A stretch of 64,000 nucleotides of DNA from Cupriavidus sp. YR651 (lineage in GTDB: Bacteria; Pseudomonadota; Gammaproteobacteria; Burkholderiales; Burkholderiaceae): assembly GCF_900101625.1 (NCBI RefSeq), contig NZ_FMYZ01000002.1:558001-622000 (forward strand), read 5' to 3'. The notes beneath the pieces are model-generated. The model saw only the letters and a program-made list of their open reading frames with translations. It did no database searches and was not told the origin of the DNA. A program made the position numbers and the translations under genes. Position 1 is the stretch's first letter. Every line of letters begins with the position of its first letter. This document shows positions 16,669 to 24,650 of the stretch, one piece after another.

Positions 16669-17394
16669 ATGTGCAATCCCCCCACCCAGTATGCAGATCC
16701 GGTCGATCCGGCGTTGCCGAAAGCCAGCCTTACGCTGGACCTGTCGCGCACAGCGCTCGTGGTGATTGATCCGCAGATCGACTTCATGAGTCCCGAAGGC
16801 CGTAGCTGGGGCGTTGTCGGAGAAAGCGTGACGGAGCAGAACCTGGTGCCCAACCTGGTACGTCTGTTCGAGGCCGCGAAGCAGGCCGGCATTACCGTCG
16901 CGATTTCCCCGCATTATTATTTTCCCCACGATCACACGTGGAAAGTGCAGGGCCCCGCGGAGATGTTCCAGCATGCCGTCGGCATGTTTGACCGCCCTGG
17001 CGCGCTGACGCTGGACGGATTTCGCGGCTCCGGTGCGGATTTCATGCCGGAACTCAAGCCGTACATCGAGGATGGCAAGACCATTATCTGCTCGACGCAC
17101 AAGCTCTATGGCCCGCAATCCAACGACGTCGTTCTGCAGTTGCGCAAGCAGCGCGTCGATCAGGTGATCCTCGCGGGCATGGCCGCCAATCTCTGCGTCG
17201 AATCCCATTTGAGGGATCTGCTGGAGCAGGGCTTCGAAGTTGCGGTCGTGCGCGACGCCGTGGCCGGCCCGAAGCTGCCGGAGGGCGACGGCTATCACGC
17301 GGCGCTGGTCAATTTCCGCTATATCGCGAACGCCCTCTGGGATACCGACGAAACCGTGCGGCGGCTTACGGAAAGCGCGGTCGTCCCGGCATAA
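16669..17394 (+). CDS. Isochorismatase-like cysteine hydrolase
   Basis: Cytoplasmic hydrolase of the isochorismatase/nicotinamidase superfamily, 241 residues. The catalytic triad is present: Asp34 in VVIDPQIDF, Lys145 in CSTHKLYG and Cys176 in GMAANLCVES. Family members split amides, carbamates or vinyl ethers; the substrate here is not known. The ATG at 16669 is preceded by AGAGG. It is the second gene of the TetR-controlled operon, 75 bases after the exported hydrolase. Confidence 0.9.
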   Translation: MCNPPTQYADPVDPALPKASLTLDLSRTALVVIDPQIDFMSPEGRSWGVVGESVTEQNLVPNLVRLFEAAKQAGITVAISPHYYFPHDHTWKVQGPAEMFQHAVGMFDRPGALTLDGFRGSGADFMPELKPYIEDGKTIICSTHKLYGPQSNDVVLQLRKQRVDQVILAGMAANLCVESHLRDLLEQGFEVAVVRDAVAGPKLPEGDGYHAALVNFRYIANALWDTDETVRRLTESAVVPA

Positions 17395-17439
17395 CGGGCA
17401 TAACGCTCGCGCAATAGAGGAAGAAAAGAGGTGGCTCTG

Positions 17440-17676
17440 ATGCTCAAGATTCCTTCGCGTTACAGCCATCTCGCCTATGGCGTTATCCAGACCGGATTCA
17501 CCTGTTCGATTTCCGCCGCCATCGCGAATTTGCCATTTGCAGACCGGGGCATGTTCCTTCAGCACTGGCTGAGAGCATGGGGCATCTCCTGGCTGACCAT
17601 GGTGCCGATTGTGGTGTTGGCGGCTCCCCTTATTCGACGCATCGTCGATCGCATCACCAGTCATCGCCAGACCTGA
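17440..17676 (+). CDS. DUF2798-type small membrane protein
   Basis: Small protein of 78 residues with two predicted membrane helices: YGVIQTGFTCSISAAIANL and WLRAWGISWLTMVPIVVLAAPLI. It ends in a basic tail, IRRIVDRITSHRQ. This is the layout of the DUF2798 family, whose role is unknown. AGAGG lies seven bases before the ATG at 17440; a GTG at 17431 is an alternative start with GAGG ten bases upstream. It is the third gene of the TetR-controlled operon, 45 bases after the isochorismatase-like gene. Confidence 0.75.
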   Translation: MLKIPSRYSHLAYGVIQTGFTCSISAAIANLPFADRGMFLQHWLRAWGISWLTMVPIVVLAAPLIRRIVDRITSHRQT

Positions 17677-17811
17677 TGTCCTGATGGCTTGCCAGTATCA
17701 ACACTGGCTGCCAGCGCGTCCGGCTTTCCACCTTCCGGGACCTGTTCTGCCGTCCCGTCATGCGGCTGCATCGCAACCTCCGCCGGGCCGCGGCCAGGCG
17801 CCATCCGGCCA

Positions 17812-17847
17812 ATGGTCTAGTTGAAAGGGCAAATCATGTCCCTGTTG
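17812..17847 (+). promoter_or_regulatory. 36-base motif, copy B, upstream of the acetyltransferase
   Basis: It is 27/36 identical to copy A at 11822-11857. It lies 55 bases before the acetyltransferase start, in promoter position. The surrounding 226-base gap (17677-17902) also has a GCCAGT-6-ACTGGC hairpin at 17691-17708 without a T-run, and no gene. Confidence 0.4.
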
Positions 17848-17902
17848 GCTGTGACATCGCTCCACTACATTGAAGCTACACAAACCAGCACTCATCGGCA
17901 CC

Positions 17903-18340
17903 ATGGCAAACAACCTGATTCTCGGACATGCGGAGACGGAGGCGGACGTTCGCGCCTGCTTTCCTGTCATGCGGCAACTGCGCCCCCAACTGAAGACACC
18001 TGAAGACCTTCTGGCCGCCGTCAGGCTGCAAGGCGAACAAGGTTACCGGCTGCTCGGCGTCTGGGACGACGGCAAGCCTGTGGCGCTGGCCGGATATCGC
18101 CGGCTCGACAACATGATTCACGGGCGCTTCATCTATGTTGACGACCTGATTACCAGTGCGGAAGGCCGGGGGCAGGGCCACGGCGAGCGGCTGCTGGAAG
18201 CGCTTCGCGAGCTTGGACGCACGGAAGGCTGCCGGAAACTCGTTCTGGATACCGCTCTCGCGAACACGCTGGCGCACCGTTTTTACTTCCGTTCAGGCCT
18301 GCTCGCCCAGGGTCTCCACTTCAGCATGGAATTGCAATGA
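17903..18340 (+). CDS. GNAT-family N-acetyltransferase
   Basis: Acetyl-CoA-dependent N-acyltransferase of 145 residues. The acetyl-CoA binding motif A is seen in IYVDDLITSAEGRGQGHGERLLEALREL (the R/Q-x2-G-x-G/A pattern is RGQGHG), followed by LDTALANTLAHRFYFRSGL as motif B. The start at 17903 (ATGGCAAAC) gives a normal GNAT N-terminus; a TTG at 17870 is less likely. Its stop overlaps the azoreductase start (ATGA), so both are coupled. A candidate regulator motif lies 55 bases before the start. Confidence 0.87.
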   Translation: MANNLILGHAETEADVRACFPVMRQLRPQLKTPEDLLAAVRLQGEQGYRLLGVWDDGKPVALAGYRRLDNMIHGRFIYVDDLITSAEGRGQGHGERLLEALRELGRTEGCRKLVLDTALANTLAHRFYFRSGLLAQGLHFSMELQ

Positions 18341-18960
18341 AACCGCTTAATGTGCTGCTGCTCGATTGCAGCCCTCGCCGCGACTTTTCCACGAGCCGGC
18401 ACCTGACCGAGCAACTGCTTCCTGCGTTATCGGTGCCTTCAGGGCGGGAGATCCGAGTCACGAAACGCAACCTGGGTACCGAGCCCCTGCCGGCCATCAC
18501 CGCGGCGTATGCCGAGTCGCTGCTTCTGCCTGTCGCCGAAGCGAAGGAGAGCCACGGCGCAGCGCTCGCGGTTTCGGACGCGCTGATCGAGGAACTCGAA
18601 CAGGCCGACATGCTCTGGATCTCCACGCCGGTCTACAACTTCACGGTGCCGGCCGTGCTCAAGAACTGGATCGATCTCGTGGTGCGACGCGACGTCACAT
18701 TCGTCAACACGGCCGAAGGAAAGGTCGGATTGCTGCGTGATCGCCCGACGTTCGTGGCGGTGACCTCCGGCGGCGCCATGTTCCGCGATCCTCCCGTTCA
18801 ACCGGACTTCTTTCGCCCGTACCTGACCGCAGTGCTTGGCGTCATCGGCCTCAAGGACATCCGGTTCACGCACGCCACGGGCCTGGCGTTTGCAGAGGCG
18901 CCTCGATTTGCGATCGAAGACCAGGCCGCGCGATGGCTGCGCGACGGCGCCCTGCTGTAA
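18337..18960 (+). CDS. azoR: FMN-dependent NADH:azoreductase / flavodoxin-fold quinone reductase
   Basis: Flavodoxin-like oxidoreductase of 207 residues. The flavin phosphate loop is near the start (LLLDCSPRRDFSTSRHL), and the FMN-ring and AzoR signature are in WISTPVYNFTVPAVLKNWIDLVVR (about residues 92-116) and VTSGGAMF. Such enzymes reduce azo dyes and quinones by two electrons with NADH and protect from thiol or quinone stress. It overlaps the acetyltransferase gene by four bases. Substrate is uncertain; the gene symbol reflects family rather than proven orthology. Confidence 0.85.
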   Translation: MKPLNVLLLDCSPRRDFSTSRHLTEQLLPALSVPSGREIRVTKRNLGTEPLPAITAAYAESLLLPVAEAKESHGAALAVSDALIEELEQADMLWISTPVYNFTVPAVLKNWIDLVVRRDVTFVNTAEGKVGLLRDRPTFVAVTSGGAMFRDPPVQPDFFRPYLTAVLGVIGLKDIRFTHATGLAFAEAPRFAIEDQAARWLRDGALL

Positions 18961-19005
18961 CGCAGGTTGGGTCTTCAGGGCTGCATTCCTCCGTACCCGC
19001 CGCGT

Positions 19006-19986
19006 TCAATTCAGGTGCACATTGGCGCTTTTCACGATCTTGCCCCATTTTGCGACGTCGGATTGCATCATTGCGGCCAACTGCTTTGGCGTGCTGGCTT
19101 CCAGGATGACCCCCTGGTCGGCCAACCGCGCAGCAAGCTCCGGCGAGGCAACGGCCTTTTGCATCTGCGCATTGAGCAACTCCACAATCTCGCCGGGTGT
19201 GCCGGCGGGTGCAAGTAGCGCGAACCAGTTCTTGATTTCGAACCCGGGAAGGCCGGCTTCGGCGAGTGTCGGAATATCCGGGCTTGTGGGCAAGCGCTTG
19301 GTCCCTACGATACCCAGCGCCTTGAGCTTGCCGCTCTTCACCAGTGGCATGGAAGACGGCACGCTGTCGAAGAACACCGAGACATTGCCGGCAAGCAGAT
19401 CGGGCATGACGTTATTGCTGCCTTTATAGGGGACATGCAGCATGTCGGCGCCAGTGGAAATCTTGAACATTTCCAGTTCAAGGTGGGACAGCGTGCCATT
19501 TCCTTGCGATGCGGCGCTCAGCTGTCCGGGCCTGGCCTTGGCCAGCGCGACCAACTCCTTGACCGAATTCGCTGGCACCGAAGGGTTCACGACCAGCATA
19601 TGGGGTACGTGGCCCACCAGCGAGATCGGCGTGAAGCTTTTCAGAACATCGAAGCTGAGTTTGGTGTAGAGGTTGGATGCGATGGCCAGCGAGCCGGACG
19701 CCAGCAACAGCGTGTAGCCATCGGGCGCCGCCTTTGCAACGATGTCCGAGCCTATCGTGCTGCCTGCACCAGGCCGGTTCTCCACCACCACCGGTTGACC
19801 CAGTCCTTCGGACAGCTTCTGGGCAATCGCCCGGCCCAGGACATCCGTGGCACCGGCCGGCGGAAAAGGCACCACCAGCCTGATCGTCCTGGAGGGGTAT
19901 GCCTGCGCCAATGCAGTACCAGCACTGAAAGCCAGTACGCAAATGGACAGCGCCAACGCTGCCCCGCGCGCAATCTTCTTCTTCAT
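19006..19986 (-). CDS. Bug-family tripartite tricarboxylate transporter solute-binding protein
   Basis: Periplasmic binding protein of 326 residues, of the Bordetella uptake gene (Bug) family greatly expanded in Burkholderiales. The Sec signal peptide is MKKKIARGAALALSICVLAFSA up to the ALAQAYPSRTIRLVVPF junction. The family core is clear: PFPPAGATDVLGRAIAQKLSEGLGQPVVVENRPGAGSTIGSDIV, AKAAPDGYTLLL, and VPYKGSNNVMPDLLAGNV. The start at 19986 has GGGAG six bases upstream. There are no TctA/TctB membrane genes beside it, as is common for orphan Bug proteins. A small carboxylate is the probable ligand. Confidence 0.92.
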   Translation of the reverse strand: MKKKIARGAALALSICVLAFSAGTALAQAYPSRTIRLVVPFPPAGATDVLGRAIAQKLSEGLGQPVVVENRPGAGSTIGSDIVAKAAPDGYTLLLASGSLAIASNLYTKLSFDVLKSFTPISLVGHVPHMLVVNPSVPANSVKELVALAKARPGQLSAASQGNGTLSHLELEMFKISTGADMLHVPYKGSNNVMPDLLAGNVSVFFDSVPSSMPLVKSGKLKALGIVGTKRLPTSPDIPTLAEAGLPGFEIKNWFALLAPAGTPGEIVELLNAQMQKAVASPELAARLADQGVILEASTPKQLAAMMQSDVAKWGKIVKSANVHLN

Positions 19987-19997
19987 CCGATGCTCCC

Positions 19998-20023
19998 AAA
20001 AATTCAGACTCCAATAGTCTGAA
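19998..20023 (-). terminator. Stem-loop with T-run, end of ars operon or Bug leader attenuator
   Basis: On the minus strand TTCAGACT-5-AGTCTGAA (20003-20023) is followed at once by TTTTT (19998-20002). It lies 73 bases after the last ars gene and 12 bases before the Bug start codon, so it can end the ars transcript or act as an attenuator. The stem is only moderately strong. Confidence 0.55.
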
Positions 20024-20024
20024 A

Positions 20025-20041
20025 CCACCATGTAGTGGTGG
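20025..20041 (-). promoter_or_regulatory. Second dyad upstream of the Bug gene
   Basis: CCACCA-5-TGGTGG (20025-20041) sits directly beside the stem-loop at 20003-20023. It may be a regulator site for the Bug gene. No promoter was recognised with confidence. Confidence 0.35.
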
Positions 20042-20095
20042 ACTGGAAAGCAACGTCCGTGCCAACGTGCGTGAATGCGTTCGGGGCGGGAGGCG

Positions 20096-21304
20096 CTATT
20101 CGGCGGCGGCAACGCGCGCCGCTGGCTCTGTCGTCGCCGAGTGAATGGCGAACAGCGCGCCGGTGGCTGCGAGTCCCAATCCGCCCGACACCCACAGCGC
20201 TTGCGCGCCCCAGAGGTCGATGCAGATGCCGAACAGCCACGGCGCCAGCGCCTGCGCAATCCGTGCCGGCACCATCAGCAGGCCCTGGCGATGTCCATAG
20301 CCGTGCGGACCGAAGATGACGAGCGGCAGCGTGCCCTTGGCGATGGTCAGGATGCCATTGCCTGCGCCGTGCAACACGCCGAACAGCGTGGCCGCCGGTG
20401 CGCCGAGGATCACGAAGGCCGCCGCGCCCACCGGGTGCAGCGAGGCGGCAAGCCGTGCCGACAGCAGTGGATGGACCTTGCGCAGCAGGCCGAATTCGAG
20501 CAGACGGGCGCCCACCTGCGAGGGACCGATCAGCGCGCCGACCATCACGGCGGTGGCCAGTGTCGCGCCGCCGGCCTGCAGCAGCCGAGGCAGGTGCGCC
20601 GCCATGGCCGTGCTGATAAACCACGTCGCCGCGAACACGAAGGCCAGCGCATAGGTCGCCATCGGCCCGGGATTGGGGGCGGTCGGATCGGCGCCACCAG
20701 AACTCGCGGTCTGCCCGGCGCTTTTTGGGGCGAGTTCCTCCCCGGCATGCGGCAGGCTGGCATTGAGCGCCAGGCCGAGCGTCAAGTGCAACGCCGCCCA
20801 CGCGAAGCAGGCCACACGCCAGCCGTAGTGGCTCTCAAGATAGGAGGAGAGGGGCCAGCCAACCGTGCTCGCGAAGCCGGCGATCAGCGTGATGCCGGTG
20901 ATGGCGTTGCGCGAACGCGTGCCGTACAGGCGCACCAGCGTCGCGAAAGCGGCTTCGTAAAGGCCGCTACCCATGCCGATGCCGAGGATCAGCCACGCTG
21001 CGAACAAGCCGACGACCTCCCGCGCGAACCCGAGGCCGGCGAGCCCCACCGCGAATACAAGGCTGGTGCCGATCAGCACCGGCCGTCCTCCCAGACGGTC
21101 GATCAGTCGCCCGGCGTATGGTCCGAGCAGCGCGGAGATAACCAGCGCCGCGCTGAATGCCGCGAAGACCGTGGGCACGGCTACCCCCGTGTCCCGCGCC
21201 ATGGGCACGGCCAGCATTGCCACCAGATAGTAGGAGGACGCCCATGCGAGCGTTTGCGCGGCCCCAAGTCGGGCCACGAGGCTGCCAGTCGGCGAATTCG
21301 CCAT
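20096..21304 (-). CDS. MFS transporter at the end of the arsenic operon
   Basis: Twelve-helix major facilitator protein of 402 residues. The MFS loop motif is seen as GPYAGRLIDRLGGRPVLIG (about residues 60-78). Related genes next to arsH in Cupriavidus ars clusters have been called arsP, a name also used for an unrelated organoarsenical permease, so no symbol is given. It starts eight bases after the arsH stop, with AGGA upstream of ATG 21304. As the only active-transport gene in this operon it may export an arsenical, perhaps an oxidised or organic form; this is inference from context. Confidence 0.85.
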   Translation of the reverse strand: MANSPTGSLVARLGAAQTLAWASSYYLVAMLAVPMARDTGVAVPTVFAAFSAALVISALLGPYAGRLIDRLGGRPVLIGTSLVFAVGLAGLGFAREVVGLFAAWLILGIGMGSGLYEAAFATLVRLYGTRSRNAITGITLIAGFASTVGWPLSSYLESHYGWRVACFAWAALHLTLGLALNASLPHAGEELAPKSAGQTASSGGADPTAPNPGPMATYALAFVFAATWFISTAMAAHLPRLLQAGGATLATAVMVGALIGPSQVGARLLEFGLLRKVHPLLSARLAASLHPVGAAAFVILGAPAATLFGVLHGAGNGILTIAKGTLPLVIFGPHGYGHRQGLLMVPARIAQALAPWLFGICIDLWGAQALWVSGGLGLAATGALFAIHSATTEPAARVAAAE

Positions 21305-21312
21305 GTTCTGTC

Positions 21313-22077
21313 CTACTCGACTTCGTCGTCGTCGGTGTCTGCGTCGGCCGCGTGCCGCTCGTGGTCCATCGCCGCGGTAGCCAGCGCCGCCGCGCGCGCC
21401 GGGGCCGCTTCCTTGCGCTCGCTGTAGCGGTCGGTCAGATAGTCGGACCGGTCCCGGACCAGCAGCGTGAACTTGTACAGTTCCTCCATCACATCGACCA
21501 CGCGGTCGTAGTAGGAAGAGGGCTTCATGCGGCCGGACGTGTCGAATTCCTGGTACGCCTTGGCCACCGACGACTGATTCGGGATCGTCACCATCCGCAT
21601 CCAGCGACCCAGCACGCGCAGCGCGTTGACCGCATTGAACGATTGCGATCCCCCGCAGACCTGCATCACAGCCAGCGTGCGGCCCTGCGTCGGCCGGATG
21701 CCGGCGTTTTCCAGAGGCAGCCAGTCGATCTGGTTCTTGAAGACCGCCGTCAGCGTGCCGTGGCGCTCCGGGCTGCACCAGACCTGACCCTCGGACCATT
21801 CAGATAGCTTGCGCAGCTCGACGACCTTCGGATGGTCGGCGGGCACGCTGTCAGTCACGGGCAGGCCATGTGGATCGAACACACGCGTCTCGGCGCCGTA
21901 GTGTTGGAGGATGCGCTCCGCTTCCAGCGTCAGCAGCCGGCTGTAGGACGTCGCGCGCAGCGAGCCGTAGAGCAGCAGGATGCGCGGCGGGTGCGTGCTG
22001 ACGCGCGCGGGTTCGAGCTTCTGCAGGTCAGGCGTGTCGAGCACCGACGGCACGACGTTGGGCAAGGCACCTGTCAT
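21313..22077 (-). CDS. arsH: ArsH, NADPH-dependent FMN organoarsenical oxidase
   Basis: Flavoprotein of 254 residues. ArsH proteins oxidise toxic trivalent methyl- and aromatic arsenicals to the less toxic pentavalent forms. Flavin motifs: [15 protein letters not shown] (phosphate loop, about residues 36-50), [22 protein letters not shown] and the ArsH-typical [23 protein letters not shown]. Length matches the family, with an acidic C-terminal tail ([11 protein letters not shown]). Its ATG overlaps the arsC1 stop (ATGA). Confidence 0.95.
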   Translation of the reverse strand: MTGALPNVVPSVLDTPDLQKLEPARVSTHPPRILLLYGSLRATSYSRLLTLEAERILQHYGAETRVFDPHGLPVTDSVPADHPKVVELRKLSEWSEGQVWCSPERHGTLTAVFKNQIDWLPLENAGIRPTQGRTLAVMQVCGGSQSFNAVNALRVLGRWMRMVTIPNQSSVAKAYQEFDTSGRMKPSSYYDRVVDVMEELYKFTLLVRDRSDYLTDRYSERKEAAPARAAALATAAMDHERHAADADTDDDEVE

Positions 22078-22499
22078 CGCGTGACCCTCTGGCCCTGCGC
22101 ATCGATGACGACCTCGCCATCCTCCTTGGTGAACGGACCTTGCTGCGGCGACGGCAGGATGTCGAGCACAAGCTCCGACGGTCGGCACAGCCGGGCGCCG
22201 TGCTCCGTCACCACGAAAGGACGGTTGATCAGGATCGGATGCGCGAGCATCGCGTCGAGCAACTGATCGTCGGTCAATGCCGGATCGGCGAGGCCCAGTT
22301 CCGCGTACGGCGTGCCTTTCTCGCGAATCGCTTCCCGCACGGTCAGGCCCGCTTGCGCGATCATCTGCTGCAATTGCGCGCGCGAGGGCGGTGTCATCAG
22401 ATACTCGATGACCTCGGGCTCGATACCCGCATTGCGGATCATCGCCAACGTGTTGCGCGACGTTCCGCATTCAGGGTTGTGGTAGATCGTGACAGACAT
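22074..22499 (-). CDS. arsC: Glutaredoxin-dependent arsenate reductase
   Basis: ArsC of the glutaredoxin/glutathione-linked class, 141 residues. It reduces arsenate to arsenite in the cytoplasm. The catalytic Cys11 is in [13 protein letters not shown], and the conserved [15 protein letters not shown] segment holds the arginines that bind the oxyanion. This is the second of two reductases from unrelated families in the same operon. Its stop overlaps the arsH start; the aquaglyceroporin gene ends 49 bases upstream. Confidence 0.95.
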   Translation of the reverse strand: MSVTIYHNPECGTSRNTLAMIRNAGIEPEVIEYLMTPPSRAQLQQMIAQAGLTVREAIREKGTPYAELGLADPALTDDQLLDAMLAHPILINRPFVVTEHGARLCRPSELVLDILPSPQQGPFTKEDGEVVIDAQGQRVTR

Positions 22500-22548
22500 C
22501 AGGTTTCCTTGGTTGGGGTTGGCCTCGTACTACTTGCCAGCTGCCGTA

Positions 22549-23265
22549 TCAATCATCGCGCGTCGCGTGCTGGCCAGACGCCTCGATGACGTTCGGATGT
22601 CCGGGCGCATCTGGGCGTGGCAGCAAGGCGGCGTGAACCAGCAGCCCGATAGCGGCGCCGACCAGTTCGGCAAACATGAATCCGGGCACGCTGGTTGGTG
22701 CGATGCCTGCAAAGCTGTCACTGAACATCCGTCCGAAGGCGGCTGCCGGATTGGCGAAGGAGGTGGAAGCAGTGAACCAGTAGGCCGCGCCGATGTAGCT
22801 GGCTACCATGGCCGGGGCCCGTCCGTTGGGTGCGCGCAGGATGACCAGAATTAGCCCGGCCGTCGCCACGGCCTCCGCGATCCATTGGCCCGGCCCACTG
22901 CGGAGCTTGGACGAGAGCTGAAGGATGCTGACGTCGAACATGGCATGCGCCAGCCAGGCACCCAGCACCGCGCCGGTCAACTGGGCGATGATGTACGGGG
23001 CCAAGGCAGATCCCGGCAATTCGCCCCTGAACGCCATCACCATGCTGACCGCCGGATTGAAATGGGCACCGCTGACGGGGCCGAACACCTCGATGAGCAC
23101 GTAAAGTCCACCGACCGTGGCCAGCGTGTTGGCCAACAGCGCAACAGCAACGTTCCCGCCAGCCAACCGCTCGGCCATGATGCCTGAGCCGATGACCACC
23201 GCAAGCAGCAGCGCCGTGCCGATGAGCTCCCCGGCGAGCTGGCGTGGCAAATCAATTTTCGTCAT
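22549..23265 (-). CDS. aqpS: Aquaglyceroporin-type channel in ars operon (AqpS-like)
   Basis: MIP-family channel of 238 residues with six membrane helices. Both NPA boxes are present: HFNPAVS (residues 68-74) and FANPAAAFGR (170-179). The Arg that normally follows the second NPA, part of the aromatic/arginine filter, is Ala175. It stands where Burkholderiales ars operons usually have ArsB or Acr3. In Sinorhizobium meliloti an ars-operon aquaglyceroporin, AqpS, lets arsenite made by ArsC flow out downhill; the same role is inferred here. Starts three bases after the arsC2 stop. The gene symbol is by analogy. Confidence 0.88.
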   Translation of the reverse strand: MTKIDLPRQLAGELIGTALLLAVVIGSGIMAERLAGGNVAVALLANTLATVGGLYVLIEVFGPVSGAHFNPAVSMVMAFRGELPGSALAPYIIAQLTGAVLGAWLAHAMFDVSILQLSSKLRSGPGQWIAEAVATAGLILVILRAPNGRAPAMVASYIGAAYWFTASTSFANPAAAFGRMFSDSFAGIAPTSVPGFMFAELVGAAIGLLVHAALLPRPDAPGHPNVIEASGQHATRDD

Positions 23266-23268
23266 CGA

Positions 23269-23763
23269 CTAGCTCCGCGCGAGACGCTGCAGAGTTTCTT
23301 GCAACTCCGCGTCGGTCATCTCATCGATCGGCAGCAGCAGCAACTGCAGCATCCGGTAGGCGATGGCCTGCCGCGTCAGTTCGAACGCGAGCCGCTTCTT
23401 GTCGTCTCCGCCTTCCGTATTCGACGGGTCCGGATAGCCCCAATGGACCTTGACCGGGCTGCCGGGCCAATAGGGGCATTCCTCCTCGGCGGCGCTATCG
23501 CAGACAGTGATGACAACGCGCATCTTGGGCGCGCCTTCGGCGACGAATTCGTCCCAGTTCTTGCTACGGAAGTCGCTTACGTCGACCCCGGCTTCGCGTA
23601 GCACGTCGATGGCGAACGGGTTGATGCGGCCGCTTGGCGAGCTGCCGGCGCTGTAGGCGCGCACGTCGCGGCCAAATTGCTTCGCAAGATGGTTCAGCAT
23701 GCCTTCGCTGAGCACGCTGCGTGCGGAATTGTGGGTACAGAGAATCAGGACGTTAGTGGTCAT
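23269..23763 (-). CDS. arsC2: Thioredoxin-type (LMW-phosphatase fold) arsenate reductase
   Basis: Arsenate reductase of the low-molecular-weight protein-tyrosine-phosphatase fold, 164 residues. The P-loop is LCTHNSARS with nucleophile Cys9 and Arg15. The resolving cysteines are in VITVCDSAAEEECPYWPG, and the general acid Asp in WGYPDPS. It converts arsenate to arsenite using thioredoxin or similar reductants. It lies between arsI and the aquaglyceroporin gene, three bases from the latter. Together with the glutaredoxin-type reductase it gives this operon two independent arsenate-reducing routes. Confidence 0.94.
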   Translation of the reverse strand: MTTNVLILCTHNSARSVLSEGMLNHLAKQFGRDVRAYSAGSSPSGRINPFAIDVLREAGVDVSDFRSKNWDEFVAEGAPKMRVVITVCDSAAEEECPYWPGSPVKVHWGYPDPSNTEGGDDKKRLAFELTRQAIAYRMLQLLLLPIDEMTDAELQETLQRLARS

Positions 23764-23805
23764 GGGGGCAGCTAAAAAGATAGGGGTCTGGCGAGCGAGA
23801 TGCGG

Positions 23806-24318
23806 TCAGCTCGTTCCGATGTCCCGCTCGGCTTTCTGGAGGGCGACGGGTTTGGACGTGACCGCGACGCCGATGGGCTTTCCCTTCGGGGCTCGCGGGG
23901 CACAGCATGCGGATTCCGCCGGCGTGGCCTCGACCTGCCGGGACTCCCCGTACACCGGCACATTGCCAAGCGTGTGGAAGTGTTCCCACGCGATGCCTTG
24001 CGGATCGGTGAGCCAATACTTGTCGCTGCGGGCGTAGCAGCAGGTCGTCTCGCCTTCGTCGAGCCGCGCCATGTCGGCCGCCTCGGCGCGCGACTTCAGT
24101 TCCGCCAGTTCGGCGGCGTCGTCGGTCTGGAATCCGAGGTGGTCCACACCGGGCGCCGCGCCGCGTGCGGAAATGGCGAAGTTCACGCGAGGGTCTTCGA
24201 GCATCCATTTCGCGTAGTCGTCCTTGACGACGCTCGGCTCGGCGGCGAACAGCGCGGAGTAATAACGGATGCTGGCCGACAGGTCGGTCACGCTGACGTG
24301 AACGTGGAAGCGCTTCAT
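23806..24318 (-). CDS. arsI: ArsI-type C-As lyase (CadI-like dioxygenase)
   Basis: Vicinal-oxygen-chelate enzyme of 170 residues, annotated in many genomes as cadmium-induced protein CadI. The Fe(II) ligands fit HVHVSVTD (His5 or His7), GVDHLGFQ (His60) and IAWEHFHT (Glu112). The vicinal cysteine pair that binds trivalent methylarsenic is Cys93-Cys94 in ETTCCYARSDKYW, as known for ArsI. This enzyme would demethylate methylarsenite to arsenite. An additional Cys138-Cys139 pair lies in the C-terminal tail. Its ATG overlaps the arsR stop (ATGA). Confidence 0.92.
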   Translation of the reverse strand: MKRFHVHVSVTDLSASIRYYSALFAAEPSVVKDDYAKWMLEDPRVNFAISARGAAPGVDHLGFQTDDAAELAELKSRAEAADMARLDEGETTCCYARSDKYWLTDPQGIAWEHFHTLGNVPVYGESRQVEATPAESACCAPRAPKGKPIGVAVTSKPVALQKAERDIGTS

Positions 24319-24650
24319 GATTGGGACTCCGAGGGAACAGCACAGCCGGTGACTGGCGAGCACAGATTCCCGCCGCAGCAGTTCTCCGTGAGATAGCCAA
24401 TCAAGGCGTTCATGGTCTCGAATCGAGCCATGTAGATGATGGATCGGCCGTCCTGGCGGCTGGCCAGCAGGCCGGCCCGGTGCAGTTCCTTCAGATGGAA
24501 GGACAGGGACGACGCTGGCATCTCCATCAGTTCGGCGATGCGCCCGGCAGGCAGGCCCTCTGGTCCGGCCTGCACGAGCAGGCGGAACACGGCCAGGCGG
24601 ACGGCGTGAGCGAGCGCAGCAAGCGCTTCAAGGGCGTTATCGGTTTCCAT
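24315..24650 (-). CDS. arsR: ArsR arsenite-responsive repressor
   Basis: ArsR/SmtB winged-helix repressor of 111 residues. The helix-turn-helix is RIAELMEMPASSLSFHLKELHRAGLL (about residues 37-62). The arsenite-binding cysteines are at the C-terminus (Cys91, Cys92, Cys97, Cys103 in ENCCGGNLCSPVTGC), a layout like the Acidithiobacillus/Corynebacterium ArsR type rather than the DNA-helix site of E. coli ArsR. First gene of the operon. There is no ribosome site before ATG 24650, and the inferred transcription start falls on the ATG, so translation may be leaderless. Confidence 0.95.
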   Translation of the reverse strand: METDNALEALAALAHAVRLAVFRLLVQAGPEGLPAGRIAELMEMPASSLSFHLKELHRAGLLASRQDGRSIIYMARFETMNALIGYLTENCCGGNLCSPVTGCAVPSESQS

